Source of the DNA: Phialophora verrucosa
Lineage: Eukaryota > Ascomycota > Eurotiomycetes > Chaetothyriales > Herpotrichiellaceae
Direction of reading: 5' to 3'
Assembly: GCA_002099365.1 (NCBI GenBank)
Contig: MSED01000007.1
Coordinates: 1,116,001-1,180,000, forward strand
DNA length: 64,000 nucleotides
Part shown: one piece after another, positions 20,086 to 30,800 of the stretch
How the letters are laid out: each line of letters begins with the position of its first letter
Numbering within the stretch: the first letter of the stretch is position 1
The notes under the pieces: model-generated
Seen by the model: the letters and a program-made list of their open reading frames with translations, nothing else
Told to the model about the DNA's origin: nothing
The model's database searches: none
Translations under genes and position numbers: made by a program

Positions 20086-23000
20086 TCACATGAACTCAAT
20101 CTCCCCATCATCGCCATCGTTAAACTCCAACGCTCTCTGCTTCCCCTTTCCCTTGTCCACCGTCTCCTCCCCGTTAACAGGTAGCCCCAGCGCCTCAACC
20201 TCTTCTTTCAACTCTTCAAACCTCCCCTGCCCACGCCGCAACCCTGTCCTCCCACCACGAACTGCCCTTCCCCTGCTCATCTTCGCGCGCCCATCACTCC
20301 CCAGCGTAACATCAAGACCAAGCTTATCCAGCGCCTCTGTTATGGCCATGGCATCTCCAGGTTCGGGTGGGGGGACGACTTCCCTCGCCTCCAGTGACGA
20401 AACAAGGGCTTGGTTTGCGGGATTGTTCTCGAGCAGGAATTTCAGACACATGACTGCGTGTTCTTTGATATAGGGGTTGCAAGCTACATTCAGGGTTCAT
20501 CTATTAGTAAAGATCAGATCCTGTCATGAGAGCAAGCGGAAGTCGGTCATGCAGGGGAGAGAGTCTTCTTTACTGGGTTGAGAGAGGGAGGCGTTTACAT
20601 ACCGTCGTAAGTGGTACAGCTCAAGATTGTCTCCACTCCTCCGTACTCGCGGATTTGATTCTGCACGGTCGGAGACTTCCACACCAGACTCGAGAGCACG
20701 AGGACGATGAGTTTCTTGAGGTTGCGCCATTCAAAGTCTGCGGGTTCTTCGTTTACGGTCGCGGGTGTGGCTTGTGGTGGAGGAGGGGCGGCTGCTGCGG
20801 CAGCTTGTCGTGGTGGCGGTCCAGGTTTTGGAGTGGCTGTGTTGTTTGGCTGTGAGGACGCTTGTGTGTCGTAGGGTCGCTCCACAGCGACATGAGCGGG
20901 GAGGGTAGAGGCTTCTTCTCCCTGTGGTAAAGGTCCAGGCAAGGTCGACCTATCCCCGTTCGTGGTTCGAGCGGGCATCGCCTGCGTCAAGCCGACCTTC
21001 GCGATGCTCTGATCCAGTTCCTTGATCAAGGTGACAAGATCATACACGATCTCCCATTGCACCAACAACTTCTTCCAGTCGTTGTTTTCCGTCAGAACCG
21101 CGAAGAACTCCAGGAATTGATACACTCCCTCATACACGCGCTCCATATCCCACAGGTTCAAGGGGAAGTCCTCTGCTAAAGCAAGGCCGGCCCGAATCTG
21201 TCCCTGAAGGTAGATGAGTGCGCAAGTCTCCGGGATGATGTTGCCGCGGAAGACAATGAAAATGTAACGGACGGTCAGCACGTCAACCCGACTTAGCGGA
21301 GAAGGGACGAGTCGAGGCTTGCCCTGTTGTGGCGCGGGTGATTGTTCAATAGCCGAATTTTGTTGTTGCTGCTGCTGCTGCTGCACTGAAGCAGGGCTGT
21401 ATTTGGCACGGAAGATGTGCGTCAGGATCTTGATCACAACGGCCTGCGCCGGCGAGATGATATCCTTGGGCTGTCCAAAATCGGAGTACGCGTGAGACAT
21501 TAGACCGTTCTTTAGGATAGCTTCCATGATCTGCACCATCATTTTAAAGTAGAATTCATCATCCGGCAGGTCCCAAGCGGCGATGAAAATCAACAGCTCC
21601 CTGAGGACGTTACGGCCAGCTTCCTGAGCAAGGAGAATATGGCAGCGAACAGCTTGCATGTTCGTCTTCAGACCCTGCTGTTGAGCTGCTGTGCCATTTT
21701 TGGAACCAAAATTGTCCACAATGCCGGCTTGGATAATCATCGGTAACGCTTCGATCTCTGTTGGTCCAAGGACAAGAGGGACATCGGTAAGCAGGCCTCG
21801 TTCTTGATCCGCTGATCCCTGGTAATCATCGTCCCCCATACTGTCCCCGACACTGATGAGATCATCATCATCCTCGAGATCTTCTTCGTCTTCTGGATCG
21901 CCTTCGTCGTCATATTCCGGTTCGCCGTTTTCACCCATGATGGGTGCTTCGTGTAATCTCGCCATGAGCTCATCTTTTGCTTCCTGTAATGTCGCAGCCG
22001 CAGACTGTGCAGTCCGTGGCATGCTCAAGTCGTCTTCCGTCAAGGCTTGCGCAGCTTCATTAAGGTCACTGTAGGAAGCGAGGTCGGGTAGGTTGCTCCA
22101 CTGACTTGAACCTGCTTGGCCATCGGTCTTAGAGCCGTTGCCGTGGGTCAATGCCATGATCTTCTCGGCCACTCGCTTGATTTGTGAAGAGTGAGCAGCC
22201 ACGGTGACAGAATCTTCCTTCTTCTGCAACCACGCGCGCAGCTCCGCACCCACCCTCAACAACACATCCGGATTGTCATCGAGTTGATTTGCGTTCATGC
22301 CGGACAAATTCTCCATGTCGGATCTAATCTTGTCCATAAGCACCTTCGCCGCCTTTTGGGTTTGTGCGTCAGGTTCCTTGTTCGTACTCATCAGGTCGAA
22401 CAGGGCATGTACATCGTCAATGTTGTAACCAAGACTGCCGCCGTCAACAGAAACCGGACCCGGTCGATCGGGCAGATTCTCCACTGTCGATCTGACCCTG
22501 TCCTCTTTCGCGGCTTGGTCCTTCTCCTGGTCGATGACTGTCTCTTCCGGAGAATGACTTCCTAGCTCGTCGACGTCCTGAGCCTGCGACTGACCGAACA
22601 GATCCAACCAAAGCACCAATTTGCGCTGCTCGTTGTGCATGATGAAGTTGTGCAGAAACTGAAGACACGTAATCAACAGCCTCTTGTAGAGATTCACCAC
22701 CTTTTGCCACCTCTCCTCGTTACGTGGATTGGCCTCGCCATCGAACCCTCTTGCTGTCACCTTGACGCAGACATCGATCAACTTCAAGATCTGCTGGTCG
22801 AAGGCTTTCTCTGCTGCCAGATTCTGCGCCTTCTTGGTGGTCGCGAGGAGATTGCGCGCGATCGTACATAGGTCGTTGAGTCGCTCAATGTCCTTCACTA
22901 GCGACGGGTAATGCGCCGCGATCAGCTCCGAGCTGCTGCCGCCGTAGCTGAGGTTCGGGGGATTCTTGTAGGAGAAGGACTGCTGTTCGAGCACCGGGAT

Positions 23001-23210
23001 CGCCGCTGCCAACACTTTGGTCAACCCCTCCCATATCCGAGGATTAAACCCGAGCTGAGATCGCACATCGCTCTCCTGGTGCGATTTGTAAAGAATTTGT
23101 TTGCCAGCAATTAAGAGGTGTTCCAGTCGTTTGTCATCGATCAAGCCTCGCGACTCGTAATGAGTTTGAGATCCAGTGAGCACGAGTTGTAGGAGTAAAG
23201 AAGCGCTCAT
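20086..23210 (-). CDS. CTR86: CTR86 / ataxin-10 domain protein
   Basis: Large armadillo-like helical protein of the yeast Ctr86/ataxin-10 family. It is an essential gene in yeast but the molecular role is uncertain. Exon 1 is 23210-20603, the intron 119 nt, exon 2 20483-20086; 1001 residues. The ataxin-10 signature spans the splice junction: LKKLIVLVLSSLVWKSP, QNQIREYGGVETILSC, then NPYIKEHAVMCLKFLLENN. An acidic block (EDEEDLEDDDD) sits near residue 435 and an eight-Gln run near 620, with a Pro/Ala-rich linker before the C-terminal domain; these are inserts relative to yeast Ctr86. The leader region contains a GAAAAC array. Confidence 0.88.
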
Positions 23211-23823
23211 ATCGGCCGCCCCTCGTGCTCATAGTCGTGGGAATCGGACTGGCACTTATGTTTGGCTTTCCAAAGTCCTGAACTTGACTCCGCAGCGTGG
23301 ACCTGAAGCGGACATTTTGATGGAAAAGTTTTACATAAGCCGCCGCTCGACTTGCCTGACTTGCACTTCGCTGCAGTTTTTCATTGCTCTAAAACGCAAA
23401 AGTGAAAATGAAAACGAAAACGAAAACGAAAATGAAGGTCTAGGTGAAAGTATTTTGACCTGTCTTTCGTGTTTTCTTCATCTATTCACAAACATCCAAT
23501 TCATTTGACCGTATATCTGCTAAACGCCCTGATGATGCTATGCGGCGCGATATCGACATTTCTGTGCTTGAGCATCCGTCTCAGGGTATCGAAGTGTCCA
23601 AAAAATGTATCGACCTGCGCTCTTTCTCATCTGAGCCTGACTGGATTGAACGGCTCGAAGGCACATCACCACCCACGGGGAACTGGGCGTGTATCCTTAT
23701 GTGACCTGCTTTTCGGTATCTTCCTCGCTTGCGCGGTTTCATGCAACCCCTGCAGGGCGCCGACCCCCAGCTGTTCTTTGCCTGCTCCAAAGTTTTCTTC
23801 GGGCACAAGCGCAACAAGCCCGA
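23211..23823. other. Intergenic between the carrier 3' end and the CTR86 start
   Basis: Contains the CTR86 promoter with the hexamer array at 23404-23433. No gene seen. Confidence 0.55.
23404..23433 (+). repeat. GAAAAC/GAAAAT hexamer array
   Basis: Five six-base units, about 200 bases upstream of the CTR86 ATG. Confidence 0.9.
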
Positions 23824-24885
23824 TTAGGCCGTGATGAGTTTCAGGTAGTCGGCCACGATCAGCGTGATCATCCTGTTCGACGTCAGCCTGCAATGTTTCC
23901 AGACCAGGTAAGGTACTTACGCATGCGGGGCGATCCTAACATAGTAGGTGCCAAAACCACGATAAAATCTGAGCCAGCCCTCATCCCGAACAACCTTCTT
24001 TGCGCAGTCGAAGAAGCCATTATAGGGCAGTTTTCCATCGGGCCCTCTTTGTTGCTTCTGGAGCCTCGTCTTGACGAAGTCGAACGGCAGGCTGAAGAAC
24101 GAGGCAAAGAAACCAGCAATCGCCGATGCACCAAAGCGGTTCGAGCTTTCTGACAAGTTGGGGAAACGCTGCGTCAGCTGAGACTTAGATTCGGCGAAGA
24201 AGGTGAGTTGCCCAAAGTTGAGAGCCATGGCGCGAATCACAGTGGGGTACGCTCCTGCCCAGAGGGCTGTGATGCCCTCAGCTTTGGCAATGCGAGTCAG
24301 AGCATCAAAGACCGAGCGGTAGTTCGCTCGAGCTTCTTTGGGCTTCAAGCCGTCCGATTGCATTCGGATGAGTGCCAAATCAGCAGGGTTGCCCACCATC
24401 GCAGCCAAGCCACCGGCTGTGAGCCCAGCAGCACCTCGCTCGACGAAGGTGATCTTGGTGCCGTTCTTCTCAGCACGTGCCTGCAGCGCGTTCTGGAAAG
24501 TGTCGAAGAAGCCAAGTCTCGCAGTGGTATAGACGGCTTGTCTCAGCAGACCAGCTGAGAGACCATTATATAGGTCGAGGACCTTGCCTTGTGCAATGAT
24601 ATCTCTTGTCACGCCCAAAGCTGTGGGCCTGGGACCTGTCTTTACGCCCTCGCCCGCCAGTTGTAGGCGCACCTTGACCATATCTATAGGTTGAATGCAT
24701 GCGGTTGCGAACATGCCTGCAAGGCCTCCATTGACGAAGGGGAGAGCGGCACGAACTGCAGGTACGTGAAGGAAGTCATTCTTGGCTTGTATAGGGTTGT
24801 TTGCAGCCTCGGTCGCAGCTTCCTCGACCTTGGTAGCCGCCGATCGGGCGCTTTCCTTGATCCTGTTGGCAGTGCTCCCAGACAT
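23824..24885 (-). CDS. Mitochondrial 2-oxoglutarate/malate-type carrier (SLC25 family)
   Basis: Inner-membrane carrier, likely exchanging 2-oxoglutarate for malate or another dicarboxylate. Exon 1 is 24885-23921, the intron 48 nt, and the last exon 23872-23824 encodes only 16 residues ending ADYLKLITA; 337 residues. The three carrier repeats are marked by QPIDMVKVRLQ, NPADLALIRMQ and LPFDFVKTRLQ, each followed by an amphipathic helix and a Gly-rich turn. The closest family by motif is the oxoglutarate/malate carrier (SLC25A11), seen in NGLSAGLLRQAVYTTARLG and NPADLALIRMQSDG. The N-terminal 35 residues form an extra charged helix. Without the final mini-exon the protein would end at IAPHA, so the splice matters. 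Confidence 0.88.
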
Positions 24886-27208
24886 TTTTGGGGGGTGGAA
24901 GAGAGGTCGCGGAAGGTTTCACAGGCTCCTCCGCTCGTATCTAACCTGTCCGTGTCCAATTAGCAATCCCGAACTCCCATGAAATGAGCGGGGGCACGCG
25001 CTGATCTCGAGGCAGTCAAGGCAGTTGGGATTGCACTTCGAGACGCTCTCAGAAACAGGGGTTTGTGCGTACTAACCAAGTAGAATCCACAGCAATCCTT
25101 TGCAATCAGGGCCGCAAACCGACGACTATAATCGGTGGGAAAGGAGCGGTCTATCGCTATGCACCGAGCGGGGAAGAGCGTAGTGCGGAGCGCGGGAGCT
25201 GTCAGACTGTGCAATTGACTCGACGACAGCAGGCACGCGTGCGTCGGCCACCGATCCGATTGACACAACACGGGCAGAGAGGAGATGAGTGCGGATGGAT
25301 GTCGCAGGAATAGGAACAGATCCAGCTGGGTATATAGGAAGGAAGGAAGAACTCGGTCGGAAGAAGGTTGTCAACTCCGCAGCAGAGAGGTTCAGTGCGT
25401 GTGCTGCCGTGGCCGCTGGCCGTGTGCCCAGGAATGCCTGACCTTAGACCCTGGTCTATTGTCTGCTACTCGGACCAATGCGGTGCCAGGGCTCAATATT
25501 CAGGGCCCGTGGATTGGACAGCTTCCAGCTTGGGGGTTGCAGTACTCGGCAGCGATCAGAGGGCGAAGACGCCAGATGCGGGGAAGTTGGCAGCAGCCAA
25601 CACCCATGCGCTGTGTTTCCCGTCAGTGCCCGTCCTGCTGCTGGTGCTGCTGGATATGCGCTGACGTCGGTGCCATTGGACCGCCCTTGAGGCTCGTGCG
25701 CGCGGTTTTCCCTTCCCTCACAACTTGCAATATTATCGGAAAGCGTTCGTCGTTGAGAGCCCCCCTGGACCAGCGTCTTTTGTCACATGCCACAACATGT
25801 AGGTTTCCCTGCTAGCCTATTCCCAACCAATCGTAAGCGGGACGAGATCCGGAATTGCTTCTGGTGACCGTGACCCAACGCATCCCCCCCCCCCCACCCC
25901 ATCGGATATGGGAGACCCAGAGGGCTCGTTGGTCGCGGGAAGATTCGGATCGATTCTTACTCTACTCGTACATCAGGTCCCACCACCGACAGCCTCGATC
26001 CAATACCCAGTAGATCGCGGTAGGGCAAAGCAAAGAGGCAAGGACGAGTAGTAAGGCTGACCAAAGCATAGCATTGCCTAAGAACTGTACAATCAATTCC
26101 CTGAACAGAGCCAGCCACAGCCTCATCGCCTTGCGTGTAAATGCGCTCAGCGGTGGCCCAACAATTGACGCTGATGTCATTGTTTTGCTCCCCACTTGGC
26201 ACCCACTTGGTGCAGTCTTCCAGCCAAGCGCAAAATCCGGGGTAAGCACGTAGGGCTAATAGTTAAGCCCGCCGCCTAAGAGGCCGCTCTGGGCGCGGCC
26301 AAGGGGGCTCGTTGGGCACGCATTCACGCATCTCTCAGATCCAGCTCATTGTCCGCTGAAGCTTCTGCAACCACCCCACATTGAAAGCCATAGTATCGTA
26401 CATCCAACACCATACAGCAGCCTCGTCTATCTTCACTGGTTCCGCTTGATCTGTAAATGGATTTGGCCCTGCCTCACCACGACTGCACTTGACACAGCCG
26501 CGGCTTTCCGAGACTTTCCGAACAGGGCTCCGAGAGCTCAGCCGTGTTGGTACGAAGTGAGCCCGCGCTTGCTGCCGAGGTCAGAACTGACTGTCCGGAC
26601 CTCGACCGCAGCTCCGGTCACCTTTCCGCAGGGACAATCTTCGGATGCCTCCAGGAGACGGATCAGGATGCGCCATTTATCTCAGCGCACGGAGGTAGCA
26701 AGGCCGATGTCCACTTCAGCCCACGCTTTTCATGCCTCTTGGCTGTGGAATCCGAACCCAGATTACCGACCTCTGACCAAGCGGAATCGGAATGAAGCTG
26801 CCATAGTCCGATCAACGCTCGTGGAGCTAGCTCAACATTTCCTAGTTTCGCTCAAAGAGGAGACTTGGTGGTCGCAGGGGGTGCAGTATCCTCGCGGCCT
26901 GTTCTCTGTCATGGTGCAGTACCCGGGGCCATGCTTGAGCAATCTTGTCCGAACGAGTTACGACACAACAATTGGTCAATGGCCTTGCGAAATTTTGATA
27001 CGTGAGGCGCTCAGCGATGAGAATGAAGCCGAGAGATTGGAAGAACAAATTTTCATTCCGGAGCTGCAATCGGACCTCAATCTTTTCCCTCCTCCGCCCT
27101 CTTCTGCCCAAATCTCCTGTCTCCCCTGCGCATCCTGCACCGGAACAGATGAGATATCGTGCTTCCGAAACACGACTGAGCTGACAAAGAACAGAGTTCT
27201 CATCCCGC
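24886..27208. other. Large intergenic region (2.3 kb)
   Basis: Carrier promoter on the left. A 299-codon plus-strand frame at 26446-27345 starts at TTG and runs into the 3' part of the HD-domain gene on the other strand, so it is not called. A 12-C homopolymer lies at 25884-25895. Nothing else recognised. Confidence 0.5.
25884..25895 (+). repeat. Poly-C run
   Basis: Twelve consecutive C, followed by A and CCCC. Confidence 0.95.
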
Positions 27209-27951
27209 TCACTCTTCGTACTTCTTACATGCGAGCAGCGTCTGCAAGATCGTCCGGGGGACTGTATTTGCCCGTTTCGCGTCGGCAAATTCTTCCTTGC
27301 TCTTGCCATTCCCATCTACCCCGAATTCAACACCGAAGTCACTGACAAAGTTGTCGTAGGTTGTTTCGGCCTTATAGGCACACAGGCCGCACATAATGTC
27401 CACGAAATCCTCCCGGAAGCCGATTCGAGGGAAGGCCGCCACGATCTCTTTGTATTCATCAACCGTAACGGCACCACCGGGCAGTTCGGGTCCGTAGGAG
27501 TCGGCCATGACGCCTAGATGTGCAAGCTTGACTTCAGCTTCTTTGTGTTGGGCAAACGAGGGCGTGGCATGCAGTGCAATCGTGTCCCACATGAGCTGAA
27601 TCCGGTGCTTGTCCCATTGGTCCGAGTGATTGTGTCCTATGAGGTACGCACGAGCAAGATTCGCGCCGCGACCTCGAATCGCTTGTCCTTGGAGATGAAT
27701 GTATGATCCGGGGACCAACCGAGGTCGTGCATGATGTTGCTGTACAAGACTAATTCGAGGTCCAGCGGCTCGCCCCTCTGGGCTGGCAGTTTGCGAGACA
27801 GAAGTACAGCGAAGTATGCCGCGCGGAGGCAGTGGTTGACCGTGCTTGCTGTGGTGTGGGCTCTGCTATACTCCAGTGCGGCGGCAATAAGAGGAGTGTC
27901 AGGCACAGCCAGGCCACTTGGCAGCCTTGGAAGAGAGAGATTGGGAGACAT
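27209..27951 (-). pseudogene. HD-domain cyanamide-hydratase-like gene, frameshifted
   Basis: The family (HD-domain metal hydrolases such as cyanamide hydratase/Ddi2) hydrates cyanamide to urea. The ATG is at 27951. The first frame encodes the HD part: VNHCLRAAYF, IMHDLGWSPDH and SKDKRFEV. After codon gtc (27672-27670) this frame leaves the homology and stops within about 30 bases. The conserved continuation GANLARAYLIGHNHSDQWDKHRIQ and the whole C-terminal half, to the stop at 27209, lie in the frame one base away. The break sits around 27668-27669, where one base appears to be missing; no GT..AG intron of realistic size bridges it. A TATA box is still present upstream. It is either a recent pseudogene or a single-base sequence error. 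Confidence 0.7.
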
Positions 27952-28087
27952 GCAGGTGAGTGTGGACAGGGAAGGTAAGTTCCTTCCTCGAGTTAGCTAT
28001 TCTTTCATGGGTGCAGGTCGCCTTGCTTTCCATGAAACGAATATCTTTTGGTTCTGGATTCCATCACGCTCGAAAGTGGTCGCTCTG

Positions 28088-28096
28088 CTTTTATAT
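28088..28096 (-). promoter_or_regulatory. TATA box of the HD-domain gene
   Basis: The minus strand reads ATATAAAAG about 140 bases before the ATG at 27951. Confidence 0.45.
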
Positions 28097-29666
28097 GCTG
28101 AAGCAGAGGCCATGCTTTCTACTGCTGGGCAGAGACCCTTTCGACGACGCAGTAGTGGCGGAAAACGGATTTCTAACCCACCGATACCACATCAAAGCAA
28201 CCATTGACCGAGTTGTAACGATGTACAAGGAAATGTAGCCTTGTGATTCGATGGGATCAGAGCTGGGCCAAGAGCAAGCGTCCTCCAAATTGCATAGTCG
28301 TCGAAAAGGGCGACACAATCGCTTTCAGAGGCCATTCATGCCGTTTTGCGCCTTACAACATCCCCGGATTATCCACTCCCTCGCACATGGCGGGCGTATG
28401 ATATAGGGACAATATGAAGGTTTGACTAATGAGCTTCTCCATCGAAGCGAACGAATCCTACGAGGCTGCGATATGCGTGCCTCGTGGACCAGCCCCATCA
28501 CAACGTCGAGTCATACACTACGAAGCTGAACAAAGAAGCAACCCCAAGATGGCGGTCTTTCCTCCTCTGGAAATAGAGCTGAAAGCAGATATGCAGCCGT
28601 CGTTCCCTTGGATCCACATCGACCGCGGTGGGGACGATGCTGCACCCTCGTCGGCTTGCAGCAACCGGCGTCGAGCATTCTGGCCCGCTGAACGAATCAT
28701 GCATACCAATACAACGAAACTGTCCTAACTCGTGAGAGTAAGTTTGCCGTCGTCTGAGAGATTGCAGCCCGCGTCAAGCAGCCGCAATTGAATGCCATAC
28801 TATGGCGATTATTTGATGGATTTACAGATTATCAACGAAGATCTGGATAAAAGGCGGACCTGAGCAGACGGCGATCTCAATCGACAAAGAGTCGTTCTGT
28901 CGATGAGGAGAAGCGAGCGTGTACTTAACAGATTGTCATCACCCGACCGACGTGTTCAATAAAGAGGACGAAATGCACACAGATATGAGCTCCGGTTCAG
29001 ATCCTACAGCCCTAACGTTCTCCGACCAGCCTTTCTTCAAATTGCCATTCCGAGCTGCTCTGTCTTCCCATACCTGCGAAATGGGCTCCAGTGTAACAGT
29101 CGCGGAACCCCCGCACCACAGATCCTCGTCATCACCTATTGCGACCCGCGATGCATACAGGAGAACTAATTCCTGCTCAACTTCGGACACATGAACACGT
29201 GAATATAAGAACAACGTAATATTGTCCATCATACCAGTGCAAGTAATCCAGCCGCCCTGTCGGTACTGCTGGAGACACACCGCTTGGAGGCTGACATCAC
29301 CGCATGACGTTCGAAGAGACCGTTGTATCGTTGGAAGAGAGCGCCGAGAACGAGGTCGTGCTGTCTTTATGGGTCGGAATTCTTGAGACGCGAGGTAAGG
29401 GGTGAGACTGATTGGGTTTGCTTTTGATTTGGGGACCGGGAGGGAGGGTCAACGCGACAGCGACGGCGGGACAGGTGCGAAGGAGGGGGGGCAGGGTCGA
29501 AAGACATGGACGAGGTATGTGCCTGCTCCGCTAACTGGAAGGCAGGGTCAGACATCGTACATAAGTAAGTACCAAGGTAAGACTGCCAGTTCACTTACTT
29601 ATACGTCTGGGAAGAGAGCGAACAAGTACGAGGATCGCTTGTGGGCAATCATTCCGCCATTTCCGT

Positions 29667-29696
29667 GGTAAGGTAAGGTAGGGTAGGGTAAGATAG
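29667..29696 (+). repeat. GGTAA/GGTAG pentamer array
   Basis: Six five-base units: GGTAA twice, GGTAG twice, GGTAA, GATAG. It is G-rich but is not the TTAGGG telomere repeat. Confidence 0.8.
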
Positions 29697-30089
29697 GGAA
29701 AGGTACATAGGGTCTGGTAGGGCGTCCTGGATTATTCTTCTGCCACTCCTATGATTGTGGGTCATGGATTGATTACTCTTCTACCTTTCACTCTGTCTGT
29801 CTTACCATCATTTATGCTCAATGAGTGCACGGCACGGGTGGAACTCTCATGACAGTACATGGTATGGAGAACGGCCGGCCTGTCTTCAGGAGAGGCAATA
29901 GTTTTCAGAGCCTATATATATTGTACGACGCCCGAGTGCAGGACCAGCACTCAGCATAACTGAAGTAGTACAGTAGTTAACTATGCACTCCTTACTGCGG
30001 GCTATCTGGTTGGCACACGGGTCCATCTCGAAGTTACATACCTGTTATGTACTGGCGTAGGCCCTCCTCCTCCTAGGACCCGGCCTCCC

Positions 30090-30800
30090 TTATGGGAAGA
30101 CATGGGCCGGCAATCTCTTCCCCTTCGCATCATACCTCTGTTTCAACACGGTGTCGAACGCGCCGTAGATGTCCCTGGGCTCGAAATCCAACCCCAGCGC
30201 TCCCGCGGTGAGCACGTCCAAGCCAAACGTCTGCTTGATCCAATGGGCCACCATATCCATGCCGGCCACGGCGCCGCTGCCGGTCCAGATGTTGCCGTCG
30301 ACGACCCACTTCTTCTCCTTGGTCCAGTTGACCTTGGGGAACTGCTTCTTGGTCCAGTGGTACTCCACGTTGTTGATGGTGGCGGAGCGGCCGTCGAGCG
30401 CGCCCGTCATGGCCAGGACCGCCGCGCCGGTACACGTCGTGAAGACCGGCTTCCCTGCCGCGACGTGCCGGCGGATGAACTCGGCGTACGAGGCCGGCAG
30501 GGTGAAGCCGACGGGGTTGGGCCCGCCGAGCAGCAGGGCGTCCAGCTCGGGGGGGTTGTCGATGGTCGCGGTCGGGACGATGGTGACGGCGCTGCTGAGC
30601 AGCTGGACCGGGTCGAGCGTCTGGCCGATATGGTGGAACACGAAGTCCGGGGCCCGCGAGAGCGTGTCTTCGTCGATCGGGGTGAAGAAGTTGACTGCGT
30701 TAAGGATCGCCTTCGATCCCGAGTTGAGGAGGTCGAAGGGCCCGAACACGTCGATGGCCTGGTAGTCGTAGACTAGGGCGCCGAAGTGGAATTTCGCCAT
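30090..30800 (-). CDS. DJ-1/PfpI family protein (isonitrile-hydratase-like)
   Basis: Class I glutamine-amidotransferase-like fold. Fungal members of this branch resemble isonitrile hydratases and AraC-linked PfpI proteins; the substrate is unknown. One exon, 236 residues, no signal peptide. The nucleophile elbow is VFTTCTGAAVLA with C123, preceded by the strand LDALLLGGPNPVG. The region WVVDGNIWTGSGAVAGMDM carries the second conserved signature. N-terminal FGALVYDYQAIDVFGPFDLL is the first beta-strand and the acidic D/E site. Codon use is GC-rich, as in the ferritin-like gene. Confidence 0.88.
   Translation of the reverse strand: MAKFHFGALVYDYQAIDVFGPFDLLNSGSKAILNAVNFFTPIDEDTLSRAPDFVFHHIGQTLDPVQLLSSAVTIVPTATIDNPPELDALLLGGPNPVGFTLPASYAEFIRRHVAAGKPVFTTCTGAAVLAMTGALDGRSATINNVEYHWTKKQFPKVNWTKEKKWVVDGNIWTGSGAVAGMDMVAHWIKQTFGLDVLTAGALGLDFEPRDIYGAFDTVLKQRYDAKGKRLPAHVFP

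Larger units (their letters stand above)
27952..30089. other. Large intergenic region (2.1 kb)
   Basis: Apart from the TATA box and a GGTAR array, no gene is supported; the open frames lack ATG starts or family resemblance. Confidence 0.5.

Noticed and set aside
26446..27345. 299-codon open frame on the plus strand
   Set aside because: Starts at TTG and its 3' part overlaps, antisense, the well-supported HD-domain coding region; probably a shadow frame.
28939..29280. 113-codon minus-strand frame
   Set aside because: Starts at GTG without an ATG, no recognisable domain, no splice-consistent neighbours.
29667..29696. GGTAA/GGTAG array as an interstitial telomere
   Set aside because: Units are five bases and lack the TTAGGG order, and the array is only six units long; better described as a simple repeat.
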